From Candidatus Daviesbacteria bacterium GW2011_GWA2_42_7 (GTDB taxonomy: Bacteria; Patescibacteriota; Microgenomatia; Daviesbacterales; UBA10151), in the NCBI GenBank assembly GCA_000997105.1, contig LCEJ01000007.1:1-17338 (forward strand): a stretch of 17,338 bases of DNA. The letters are read 5' to 3'. The translations under genes were made by a program, and so were the position numbers. Under the pieces are notes generated by a model, which had not been told where the DNA came from, made no database searches, and worked only from the letters and a program-made list of their open reading frames with translations. Shown here one piece after another: positions 7,868 through 14,170 of this stretch; positions within the stretch are counted from its first letter, which is position 1; each line of letters begins with the position of its first letter.

Positions 7868-8329
7868 TTAGGGATTTAGAATAACAATGGATAAATTAAG
7901 GAATGAGGCAAAGGTAACCCAAAGCAAATATGGAATTAATAAATTACCGGCCAGTTTATTAATTTTATAAAAAGATTTTATTGTTAAAAATATCGCTATC
8001 CATAAAGCCACAATATTTACAAAAGCCAGGGCAGGGTTTTTAAGCCCAAAAAATATTATCGACCATGAGAAGTTTAGAATCAGTTGAACCCAAAAAGCAG
8101 GGGGCACTCTCTTCTTCTGCCACACGAGGTACAAAGAAACTCCCATTAAAAGATAGAGGAGTGTCCAAACGGGTCCAAAGATAAAGTTAGGTGGGGAAAA
8201 GGCAGGTTTATTCAAAGCTGCATACCAGGTAGGAATAGAAGAAACTGTAAAAAATGATCCCAAAATCCCCGCTCCCTCACAAAGTAAAATAGAAAATATC
8301 AAAAGCGGCCAATTTTTAACCTTGGGCAT
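7868..8329 (-). CDS. TspO/MBR family membrane protein
   Basis: 153 residues with five hydrophobic segments, the size and topology of bacterial TspO. The signature WYAALNKPAFSPPNFIFGPVWTLLYLLMG covers the loop and second helix that form the tetrapyrrole/cholesterol-type ligand pocket. WSIIFFG and the FLNLSIVILNP end also match. Bacterial TspO binds porphyrins and is tied to stress and redox sensing; the exact role here is unknown. The frame is open to a GTG at 8338, but that codon lies inside a TATAGT box. ATG 8329, 7 nt after the box, is the better start. Confidence 0.92.
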   Translation of the reverse strand: MPKVKNWPLLIFSILLCEGAGILGSFFTVSSIPTWYAALNKPAFSPPNFIFGPVWTLLYLLMGVSLYLVWQKKRVPPAFWVQLILNFSWSIIFFGLKNPALAFVNIVALWIAIFLTIKSFYKINKLAGNLLIPYLLWVTFASFLNLSIVILNP

Positions 8330-8336
8330 TACTTCC

Positions 8337-8342
8337 ACTATA
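8337..8342 (-). promoter_or_regulatory. -10 box of the TspO gene
   Basis: TATAGT on the minus strand, 7 nt before ATG 8329. It overlaps the alternative GTG start and so argues against it. Confidence 0.5.
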
Positions 8343-8366
8343 CCACTTCAAAGGATATTACAAGAA

Positions 8367-8479
8367 AGATTACCACCCCTGATTGCCACCCCGGGGGTGG
8401 AATACGATGGCACCTGCGGAATTTTAGGTCCTTACAAGCGCGGACAGAGTGAAAAAGTTATGCCTTTTGGGGAATTTAA
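8367..8479 (+). repeat. Dispersed direct repeat, copy R1
   Basis: The core (8381-8479, 99 nt) matches 9728-9826 without gaps and with 11 mismatches by my alignment. It starts with a short GATT(A/G)CCACCC doubling and holds the palindrome CCACCCC-N-GGGGTGG. It ends in TGCCTTTTGGGGAATTTAA. The plus-strand frame through R1 is open, ends with TAA near 8485 and contains VMPFGEFKP, reminiscent of the PFGEY motif of apolipoprotein N-acyltransferase. It may be a coding relic rather than a non-coding element. Copies R1 and R2 lie in the same orientation on either side of the dehydrogenase homologue. Confidence 0.75.
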
Positions 8480-8717
8480 ACCATAATTTCTTCAAATTCT
8501 TGCGTTGAAACAAAGGCCTTATAAAGTTATTTCGTCCACCTGCATCCACCTCGGAGGTGGCAGCACGGCTACACCTCGGGATTTTTAAAAGTTGTTAAGG
8601 CTAAGAAAAGAGAACATTTATTCCTTCGACAAGATCATCGCAAGCTATAGTGGTGAGTACTTCGACAAGCTCAGTGTAAACTTAGTCGAATCACGCCTTT
8701 TGGGAGAAAATTATCAG
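8480..8717. other. Non-coding spacer with hairpins
   Basis: No convincing gene. It holds a perfect 7-bp-arm palindrome CCACCTC-G-GAGGTGG at 8546-8560, like that in R1, and two TTCGACAAG words near 8626 and 8661. The second word forms an inverted repeat with GTCGAA at 8685-8690. CTTCGACAAGCTCAGTG is a word I associate with dispersed REP-like repeats in metagenome-derived genomes. No U-tract follows either hairpin. Confidence 0.5.
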
Positions 8718-9665
8718 TTATTTGACCTGGTTTTGAGGTTTGCCTTTTAGAAAACTCTCCATGTTGCCAATGAAAATCTCCTGTTTGGCAATCCTTGCTT
8801 CATCAGAGATATAACCTATTGGTGGATACAATATACAATTTTCATACTTTGATAGTCTTTTTGCATCTTTTGGATCTAATTCATCAGAATGATCGGATAT
8901 AAACGTTATGTCTTTCTTTTTCAATCTTTCCTCCAAAGCATCTAAATCAGTAATTTCATTGGGAACCGTACTAACAATTAATGCTCCCGGTTTTATACTG
9001 TTTATTCTTTTTCTGTTTAAGAAATGTTTTGTTTCTGAAGTTTCGGCAAAATGAAGTGAGACGATATCTGCTTCTTTAATTAAGGTATCAGCATTCTGAA
9101 ATTTAATACCGGATTTTTCTAAATCCTTTTTTCTGTGTTTAGACCAGTATCTGACATCTGCCCCAAAACCTTTGGCAATTTGTGCTACCCTACCACCAAT
9201 ATTTCCTAAACCCAAAACTGCAAATACTTTACCCTTTATTTCGCTTGCTTGAAATCCATCCTCCAAATAATTTCCCTGACTGGCTTGTTTCTTGGCTCTA
9301 GCTACATCTCTCATTTTTTCTAAAATGACTGCAAATACTAATTCCGCCACTGACTCTGTGGAATAACCCGGAACGTTGGTTACAACAATCCCTTTTTTCC
9401 TGGCATAATCAGTATCGATTTTTCCGTATGCTGTTGCTAAAACACTGACATATTTTAAGTTTGGAGCCGTATCAATTTCTTTTTTACCCACATCTATTTG
9501 AAATCCTGTTAATATACAATCCGTGTCTGCTAATTCTTCCTGAATACGGAGGCTGTCTTTAGGAAGCATTACTTTACGCTCTATTAAACCATCAAGCCTT
9601 TTCCAGTAAATCGGATCCAAATTATCCTGGGTAATATTGACCAGTAAAGCTTTTCTAAACTTCAT
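8718..9665 (-). CDS. D-2-hydroxyacid dehydrogenase family protein lacking catalytic Arg and His
   Basis: 315 residues, full family length. The substrate-binding N-domain, the SVLATAYGKIDTDYARKKGI and VAELVFAVI segments and the Rossmann motif GLGNIG (152-157) followed by an NAD-type strand are all present. However, the position of the catalytic Arg (usual N-T-x-R-G) reads STVPNE, with Pro235 where Arg is expected. The usual PHIG motif with the catalytic His reads PPIG, Pro at 282. The fold and cofactor site seem kept while classical dehydrogenase chemistry looks lost. A regulator, binder or altered enzyme is possible. ATG 9665 has TAAAAT 6 nt upstream. The gene stands alone between repeats R1 and R2. 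Confidence 0.85.
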   Translation of the reverse strand: MKFRKALLVNITQDNLDPIYWKRLDGLIERKVMLPKDSLRIQEELADTDCILTGFQIDVGKKEIDTAPNLKYVSVLATAYGKIDTDYARKKGIVVTNVPGYSTESVAELVFAVILEKMRDVARAKKQASQGNYLEDGFQASEIKGKVFAVLGLGNIGGRVAQIAKGFGADVRYWSKHRKKDLEKSGIKFQNADTLIKEADIVSLHFAETSETKHFLNRKRINSIKPGALIVSTVPNEITDLDALEERLKKKDITFISDHSDELDPKDAKRLSKYENCILYPPIGYISDEARIAKQEIFIGNMESFLKGKPQNQVK

Positions 9666-9671
9666 AAGCAG

Positions 9672-9677
9672 ATTTTA
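9672..9677 (-). promoter_or_regulatory. -10 box of the dehydrogenase homologue
   Basis: TAAAAT on the minus strand, 6 nt before ATG 9665, consistent with a leaderless transcript. Confidence 0.45.
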
Positions 9678-9714
9678 GGATTTTTTTTGGGGCGAGTCAA
9701 TCTAGTCTTGAGTT

Positions 9715-9826
9715 AGATTGCCACCCAGATTGCCACCCCAGGGGTGGAATACGAGGGCACCTGAGGATTTTTAGGTCCTTACAAACTCGGATAGAGCGAA
9801 ATTTTTATGCCTTTTGGGGAATTTAA
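9715..9826 (+). repeat. Dispersed direct repeat, copy R2
   Basis: Second copy of R1. The palindrome arms CCACCCC/GGGGTGG are kept and only the centre base differs (A instead of G). The frame that is open in R1 has two in-frame stops here (a TGA and a TAG). R2 is therefore not coding now, but it aligns without indels over the 99-nt core. Confidence 0.75.
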
Positions 9827-9838
9827 TCTTGATAGAGG

Positions 9839-9861
9839 TTAAAATTCCAGGGTTTTGCAGG
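9839..9861 (+). repeat. Short dispersed repeat, copy 1 of 3
   Basis: TTAAAATTCCAGGG followed by TTTTGCAGG. It matches 11137-11159 at 22 of 23 positions, and its first 12 nt recur at 10333-10344. Copies sit in the gaps around the 88-aa and M23-like genes. Confidence 0.5.
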
Positions 9862-9880
9862 GAAATTCAGGTCTTTGTTT

Positions 9881-9914
9881 AAGGGCACCCCTTGCTCTGG
9901 CAAGGGGTGCCCTT
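9881..9914. other. Strong perfect hairpin
   Basis: 15-bp perfect inverted repeat (9881-9895 with 9900-9914) around the loop TCTG, with arms AAGGGCACCCCTTGC and its complement. Neither side has a U-tract, so it is not a classic terminator. It lies 94 nt past the end of the 88-aa gene and could stabilise RNA 3' ends or be a REP-like element. The rest of 9827-10008 shows no gene, only another TTTGGGGAATTTAA word at 9946-9959. Confidence 0.6.
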
Positions 9915-10008
9915 GTGAAATAGGTTTAAACTCTTACTCCATATTTGGGGAATTTAATCCAGCAAGTTACGCTTTGAAGAAATCAAAATTCTACTGGCTT
10001 GGGGACAA

Positions 10009-10275
10009 TTAGGGCTGGGGGGCTTCTTCTCCACCAGATTCCCCTTGAGGTTGTTTTCTTTTGAGTCTTTCTGCCCTGACTTTAAATAACAAGGATGAAA
10101 GTTCTGCAGCAGCTCTATAATCTCCCCCAATTATCTCCATCCTCGAAGCCCTACGCAGCATATCTCTCTCTATTTTAGTAAAATCCTCTTCTGACTTTTC
10201 TTCTTGACCATCACCTCTTAAAAAAACTTTACCGATGACATCTACCGCTCTTCGTAAAAAAGATCCTCTTTCCAT
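10009..10275 (-). CDS. Small hypothetical protein
   Basis: 88 residues, not recognised. Soluble, highly charged and mostly helical in appearance: a basic N-terminus (MERGSFLRRAVDVIGKVFLRG), an acidic linker, then KIERDMLRRASRMEIIGGDYRAAAELSSLLFKVRAERLKR and a Pro/Glu tail. ATG 10275 is preceded by TAAATA at 7 nt, a weak -10 box, and no Shine-Dalgarno. It lies 78 nt downstream of the M23-like gene. The regular helix with Ala/Leu spacing suggests a real protein, but no function is proposed. Confidence 0.6.
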   Translation of the reverse strand: MERGSFLRRAVDVIGKVFLRGDGQEEKSEEDFTKIERDMLRRASRMEIIGGDYRAAAELSSLLFKVRAERLKRKQPQGESGGEEAPQP

Positions 10276-10353
10276 ATTTGCTTATTTACCATAAATTGGA
10301 AATAAAATAAAGCCTGTACGTGTATTTGGAGGTTAAAATTCCAGAGATTAAAG

Positions 10354-11112
10354 CTACTTAAGTAGGATCCAGTTGGCCAAATCATCCCTATTTTCAAAAT
10401 AAGGACCATTTTCTCGATACACACAGGGATTTTGATCCCTTGCCTCTTTGCTTAAAACTATTTCTTTTTGAGATACTCCTTTTTGCTGATATTGTGCCAA
10501 CACACCATCTGACATATGGTTAAAAACAGAGTCTAAATCCCCAAAAGGAGAATTCCAGTTGTCAATTTTTTTAGGAGCAGGAGGAAAAGCCATCTTCCCA
10601 TAGACAATATCAAAAGTGGGTATCCTGCCTCCCGAAAATGCAGCATAACCAATTATCTCCCCATCTTTAACCTCGCTTCCCTGTTTTAAATCTTTTTTAA
10701 CCTCTATGTGCTGGACACTAAATTGCCACACACCAAAAGGCGGCAACATCGCCACCTTTCTTTTAGGTACAATCCATATTTCCCCCTCAAGACCCTCTCC
10801 CGGGTCTGAACGTAAAGTCGTCACAAACCCCTCATATGGCGCATAAATCTCAACCGCCCGGGCTTTGGCAAATTCAGGCTTTACCTCAAAATAGTGCTTC
10901 ATACTCCTTTTGCTCTCCCGCCCGTCCTGAGGGACTGTTACATGGCCGGCACAACTTCTGTATTTGGAAATCTTTTCTATTTTGTCTAAATTAACAAAGT
11001 TGGCAGTAAACTCCGGGGGAGGTTTATTCTCGTTAAAGTTTACAGAGAAGAAAACTACTGCCACTAAAATCAGGATTAAAGCCCCTATCCCCAATAGAAC
11101 TTTTCCTACCAT
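10354..11112 (-). CDS. Membrane-anchored protein with degenerate M23/barrel-sandwich fold
   Basis: 252 residues from ATG 11112. Residues about 4-26 are a single membrane anchor (VLLGIGALILILVAVVFFSV). The exported part has CRSMKHYF, APYEGFVTTL, HIEVKKDLKQGSEVKDGEIIGYA and FDIVYGK, a layout like lysostaphin-type (M23) domains. The metal-binding HxxxD and HxH motifs of active peptidases are not evident, so this is probably a non-catalytic envelope protein. The frame is open to a TTG at 11133, but TATACT lies inside that extension, exactly 6 nt before ATG 11112, making the ATG the likely leaderless start. The C-terminus (ENRDDLANWILLK) is soluble. Confidence 0.75.
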   Translation of the reverse strand: MVGKVLLGIGALILILVAVVFFSVNFNENKPPPEFTANFVNLDKIEKISKYRSCAGHVTVPQDGRESKRSMKHYFEVKPEFAKARAVEIYAPYEGFVTTLRSDPGEGLEGEIWIVPKRKVAMLPPFGVWQFSVQHIEVKKDLKQGSEVKDGEIIGYAAFSGGRIPTFDIVYGKMAFPPAPKKIDNWNSPFGDLDSVFNHMSDGVLAQYQQKGVSQKEIVLSKEARDQNPCVYRENGPYFENRDDLANWILLK

Positions 11113-11118
11113 AAAATT

Positions 11119-11124
11119 AGTATA
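11119..11124 (-). promoter_or_regulatory. -10 box of the M23-like gene
   Basis: TATACT on the minus strand, 6 nt before ATG 11112. It decides the start against the upstream in-frame TTG 11133. Confidence 0.55.
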
Positions 11125-11136
11125 TACTGCCAAAAT

Positions 11137-11159
11137 TTAAAATTCCAGGGGTTTGCAGG
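11137..11159 (+). repeat. Short dispersed repeat, copy 3 of 3
   Basis: TTAAAATTCCAGGGG followed by TTTGCAGG, in the gap between the S8 protease and the M23-like gene. One mismatch from the copy at 9839-9861. Confidence 0.5.
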
Positions 11160-11174
11160 AAAAAATGAAAACTT

Positions 11175-12419
11175 TTAGGGAGCCACGGCCCCTCCGGCGT
11201 TGATCCGGCCGGCAACCCAGTATTTACCGGTACCGGAAATTTTATCGGCAGTTGACTCAAGGCGGGACCTTACTGCTAAGTTACTTGTCCCGTATGGGGT
11301 TGACCAAATAAGGGCTACTACCCCCGAGGCCATAGGGGTTGCCATAGAAGTTCCGGAACCAAAATCATAGCCTAAAGATTTATTAATTTTATAAGCATGG
11401 GTTGGGAATGTGGAGAAAATATTTACCCCCGGGGCCGCTACATCAACCCAGTTCCCATAACTTGAAAAGCTGGCTTTTTGGTCTTTGTTATCCGTTGCAG
11501 CAACTGCTATCACATTAGTATAAGCCCCGGGGTAGGTCTTGGACCGGTTGCCCGAATTGCCGGCTGCTGCAACTACCACTACCCCTTTATTCCAGGCATA
11601 GTTTACAGCCCTCTCCAAGGTAATAGACTTAACAGAGCCCCCAAGGCTCATATTGATAACTTTAGCATTATTGTCTGCCGCCCAAGTGATCCCACTGGCT
11701 ATCCAGGAATATGCCCCCGAGCCGCTGTCGTTTAATACCTTGCCGTTTAATAACCTACACTCAGGACAGGTACCTGCAACGCCGATGGCGTTATTGGTTA
11801 CAGCTGCAACAATACCGCCCACATGGGTACCATGGCCGTAAAAGTCATCAACCGAACCGGAACCGGTGAAATCTTTTTGCGAGTCAATCTTAGAAGAGAG
11901 ATCCGGGTGGGCTTGGTCTACTCCGGTATCCAAAACGGCCACCTTCACAAGATTGCCGGTTGTCACATTCCATGCCCCCTGGGCATCAATGTCAGCATCA
12001 GGAGTCCCCATTTGTCCCCCAATTACCTGGCCGGTATTTTCAAGTCCCCACTGCAAAAGGGCATAACTTGTATCATTTGGCGCATCAACGGGAAAGTCTA
12101 ATGCCGTGGCAATAGAATTTTCTTCCGCATATTCTACATTAGGGTTTCTAGACAGCGCCTCGATAACCCTGTCCAAGGCTTGATCCGGCACCTCTACTAC
12201 CAAAGTACCAATCCTGGAAATCTGGTCAACCACTTTACCGTTTTGTCTTTTTAGCTCTGTATTTACAAAAGCTTGCGGGGCGCTATCTTTAAATTTTACA
12301 AGGATCTGGCCGGGAACACGGTTTGGCTGTGAAGGTTGTGCTGATACAGGAACTACCAAAAACGGCAAGGATAAAAGAAGTGCTGCCAATAAGCTTAGGG
12401 CGAGGGTTTTAATCTTCAT
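11175..12419 (-). CDS. Secreted subtilisin-like serine protease (S8)
   Basis: 414 residues from ATG 12419. There is a clear Sec signal peptide (KIKTLALSLLAALLLSLPFLVVPVSA, cleavage near 27), then an I9-type propeptide (VPGQILVKFKDSAPQAF to PNVEYAEEN), then the mature domain. Catalytic residues are visible: Asp164 in AVLDTGVD, His196 in GHGTHVGG, the oxyanion Asn288 in AAAGNSG, and Ser358 in GSGTSMATP. CPECR may form a disulfide. It is an exported endoprotease; the layout resembles thermitase/fervidolysin-type enzymes. The frame runs on to an ATG at 12467, but the internal start gives a proper signal peptide. A weak CTAAAT lies 6 nt upstream. No membrane or cell-wall anchor is visible, so it is probably released. 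Confidence 0.95.
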   Translation of the reverse strand: MKIKTLALSLLAALLLSLPFLVVPVSAQPSQPNRVPGQILVKFKDSAPQAFVNTELKRQNGKVVDQISRIGTLVVEVPDQALDRVIEALSRNPNVEYAEENSIATALDFPVDAPNDTSYALLQWGLENTGQVIGGQMGTPDADIDAQGAWNVTTGNLVKVAVLDTGVDQAHPDLSSKIDSQKDFTGSGSVDDFYGHGTHVGGIVAAVTNNAIGVAGTCPECRLLNGKVLNDSGSGAYSWIASGITWAADNNAKVINMSLGGSVKSITLERAVNYAWNKGVVVVAAAGNSGNRSKTYPGAYTNVIAVAATDNKDQKASFSSYGNWVDVAAPGVNIFSTFPTHAYKINKSLGYDFGSGTSMATPMASGVVALIWSTPYGTSNLAVRSRLESTADKISGTGKYWVAGRINAGGAVAP

Positions 12420-12473
12420 TAGCTTATTTAGGCTAACATAAAAATGTCCAAAGAGCAATAACCCCATAGTCGT

Positions 12474-12502
12474 TTGACTTTTTATTCTTTCTGTGTTACA
12501 CT
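12474..12502 (+). promoter_or_regulatory. Promoter with -35 and -10 boxes
   Basis: TTGACT (12474-12479), exactly 17 nt, then TACACT (12497-12502). Transcription would start near 12509, giving the DEAD-box helicase a leader of about 250 nt. This is the best two-box promoter on the plus strand here. Confidence 0.5.
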
Positions 12503-12678
12503 ACTTTTCAGTTGATTTAAGAATCTGAGCTATTCAGTAACTTTACCCTTTTTATTCTTACAAATTTTGTAAAGAGTGCTATACGGTTAGCGGGTTTAAT
12601 TTTTAAGCAGTAGCTCCATAAGAACTTCTAATCCTTTTGGACTTTAAGATCTTCGTTTTCTTTTTCAACATTTAACAT

Positions 12679-12745
12679 ACTTGTCATCCTGGGATTTGTG
12701 ATGGCTCCCGTTGTGGGATTTCTGTCTATCCTTAGAATGACAAGT
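12679..12745 (+). other. Inverted repeat in the helicase leader
   Basis: ACTTGTCATCCT (12679-12690) pairs with AGAATGACAAGT (12734-12745), 11 of 12 positions. It would form a stem 16 nt before the helicase ATG. TGTCATCCT...ATGACA is also a word found in many REP-like bacterial repeats. Confidence 0.45.
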
Positions 12746-12761
12746 TATGTATTAAAAAAAT

Positions 12762-14003
12762 ATGTACCAACAGTCAAGAAATTTTAGGTCGTATAAAAAA
12801 CCTGTCCACGGCAGCCATTTTGGTGGCCGCAGTTCAGGGAGATTCACTGCAGGCAGGTTTTCAAACCGCCCGGGGTCTAACCGGCCTGGGTCCAGGCTTC
12901 TAGGCCAGGATATAAATATGTTCATTAAAAGTGCCGTAGAGGTCTCATCCGATGAGTCTTACACCCCGCACAATAACTTTAACGATTTTAATATCGTTCC
13001 CGCATTAAAACAAAACATCGCCGATAAGGGCTACATTAAACCTACCCCGATCCAGGACCAGGCCATTGGGCCAATTTTGGAGGGTAGGGATTTCATAGGC
13101 CTTGCCAATACCGGGACCGGTAAAACAGCCGCCTTTTTAATCCCTTTAATTAATAAAATCTACAAGGACAGGACCCAGGGTGTCTTAATTATTGCCCCCA
13201 CCAGGGAACTGGCCGGGCAAATTCTTGAGGAACTCCGGGCTTTTACCAAGGATATGAAACTTTCTTCCGCTTTAATAATTGGCGGAGCCAACATGAACCG
13301 CCAGATATCTGATGTCAGGAGAAACCCCCATTTTATAATCGGCACACCGGGGAGGTTAAGGGACCTTATAGAAAGGGATGTCCTTGCCTTAGATAATTTT
13401 TCCAATATTGTTTTGGATGAAGTAGATTTGATGGTAGATATCGGTTTTATAAATGACGTTAAATACTTTATTTCCATGCTGCCCAAAGTAAGACAGTCAT
13501 TATTTTTCTCCGCTACCCTATCCCCTAAAATCAGGGAAGTCTTAAATAATTTTGTTACCGACCCGGTCACAGTTTCCGTCAAAGTCCAGGATACTGCGGA
13601 AAATATTAACCAGGATGTGGTAAAAGTAGAAAGCCGTGAGAAAAAAGTTGACCAACTACATGACCTTTTAATAAAAGACGGTTTTGACAAAGTCCTAATC
13701 TTTGGCCGGACCAAACACGGGGTAGAAAAACTACACCGTGACCTTGATTCCCGCGGCTTTAAAGTAGGGGCAATCCATGGCAATAAAACCCAAGGGCACA
13801 GGCAAAGGGTATTGCAATCTTTCAAACAAAATGAAATCCAGATACTTCTGGCAACCGACGTGGCCTCCAGGGGCTTGGATATCCCTAATGTTACCCATGT
13901 AATAAACTTTGACCTGCCGGAAACTTATGATGACTATATCCACAGGATAGGCAGGACCGGCAGAGCCGGAAAAACAGGCACAGCTTTAACTTTTATTGAA
14001 TAA
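12762..14003 (+). CDS. DEAD-box RNA helicase (RhlE/CsdA type), probably truncated at C-terminus
   Basis: 413 residues. An Arg/Gly/Ser-rich N-terminal tail (1-50) precedes the core: Q motif around Phe73-Gln98, motif I ANTGTGKT (115-122), Ia PTREL, GG, TPGR, motif II DEVD (219-222, Val replacing the usual Ala), motif III SAT (250-252), VLIFGRT, ATDVASRGLDIP and motif VI HRIGRTGRAG (394-403). It unwinds short RNA duplexes, likely in ribosome assembly or cold adaptation. The protein ends only 10 residues after motif VI, at TFIE, short of the last strand and helix of the RecA2 domain. The following DNA reads as coding-like sequence on the other strand, so the C-terminus may be lost at a junction. 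No Shine-Dalgarno precedes ATG 12762. Confidence 0.93.
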   Translation: MYQQSRNFRSYKKPVHGSHFGGRSSGRFTAGRFSNRPGSNRPGSRLLGQDINMFIKSAVEVSSDESYTPHNNFNDFNIVPALKQNIADKGYIKPTPIQDQAIGPILEGRDFIGLANTGTGKTAAFLIPLINKIYKDRTQGVLIIAPTRELAGQILEELRAFTKDMKLSSALIIGGANMNRQISDVRRNPHFIIGTPGRLRDLIERDVLALDNFSNIVLDEVDLMVDIGFINDVKYFISMLPKVRQSLFFSATLSPKIREVLNNFVTDPVTVSVKVQDTAENINQDVVKVESREKKVDQLHDLLIKDGFDKVLIFGRTKHGVEKLHRDLDSRGFKVGAIHGNKTQGHRQRVLQSFKQNEIQILLATDVASRGLDIPNVTHVINFDLPETYDDYIHRIGRTGRAGKTGTALTFIE

Positions 14004-14158
14004 CCCTCGCCTTTTTCCTGTCTGCTAAAATTACCAAATATCTCTTGTAGAAATTTTCCTCTTTGACTTTGGGAATATTCACCAAAACCAGCTTAGCAAA
14101 AGTATCTGAAGATTTGCTCAAAGGCAGGTAAGAGTTAAGTAAACTTAACTCTATTTGG
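13993..14158 (-). pseudogene. Possible gene fragment antisense to the helicase end
   Basis: A minus-strand open stretch without a clear start reads SLLNSYLPLSKSSD, then KLVLVNIPKVKEENFY, then KRYLVILADRKKARV before stopping at 13993-13995. The last part resembles a beta strand of proteins with a release-factor-like (eRF1/baeRF) domain. This looks like the start of a gene cut off near 14000, exactly where the helicase is also cut. Evidence is limited to protein-like composition. Confidence 0.3.
14131..14152 (+). promoter_or_regulatory. Perfect palindrome, possible operator
   Basis: AGAGTTAAGT, two bases, then ACTTAACTCT: a perfect 10-bp-arm inverted repeat. It ends 6 nt before the -10 box of the glycoside hydrolase gene and covers its -35 region. 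This is a typical repressor position, but the binding protein is unknown. Confidence 0.45.
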
Positions 14159-14164
14159 TATAGT
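14159..14164 (+). promoter_or_regulatory. -10 box of the GH63-like gene
   Basis: TATAGT, 6 nt before GTG 14171, so transcription would begin at the start codon. This fixes the GTG start. Confidence 0.5.
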
Positions 14165-14170
14165 AGTTAT

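Larger units (their letters stand above)
12420..12761. other. Divergent intergenic region (342 nt)
   Basis: It separates the minus-strand S8 gene from the plus-strand helicase. It holds a plus-strand promoter (12474-12502), an AT-rich middle without a gene, and the inverted repeat 12679-12690/12734-12745. A three-codon ATG-Tyr-stop lies at 12747-12755, directly before the helicase start. Confidence 0.6.

Noticed and set aside
8367..9826. Repeats R1/R2 as CRISPR or transposon ends
   Set aside because: Only two copies, direct rather than inverted, spaced by a full gene, and no transposase or cas gene is present.
9881..9914. Hairpin as an intrinsic terminator
   Set aside because: No U-tract follows the stem on either strand.
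10242..10424. Minus-strand open frame overlapping the 88-aa gene and the end of the M23-like gene
   Set aside because: It overlaps two better genes and has no start signal or domain.
11478..12101. Several plus-strand open frames across the S8 protease
   Set aside because: They are antisense to catalytic and conserved regions of a convincing protease and have no protein-like features.
13160..13825. Long open frame (221 codons) antisense to the helicase
   Set aside because: It mirrors the codon pattern of a clear helicase gene; its Ser/Arg/Thr-rich product looks like no protein family.
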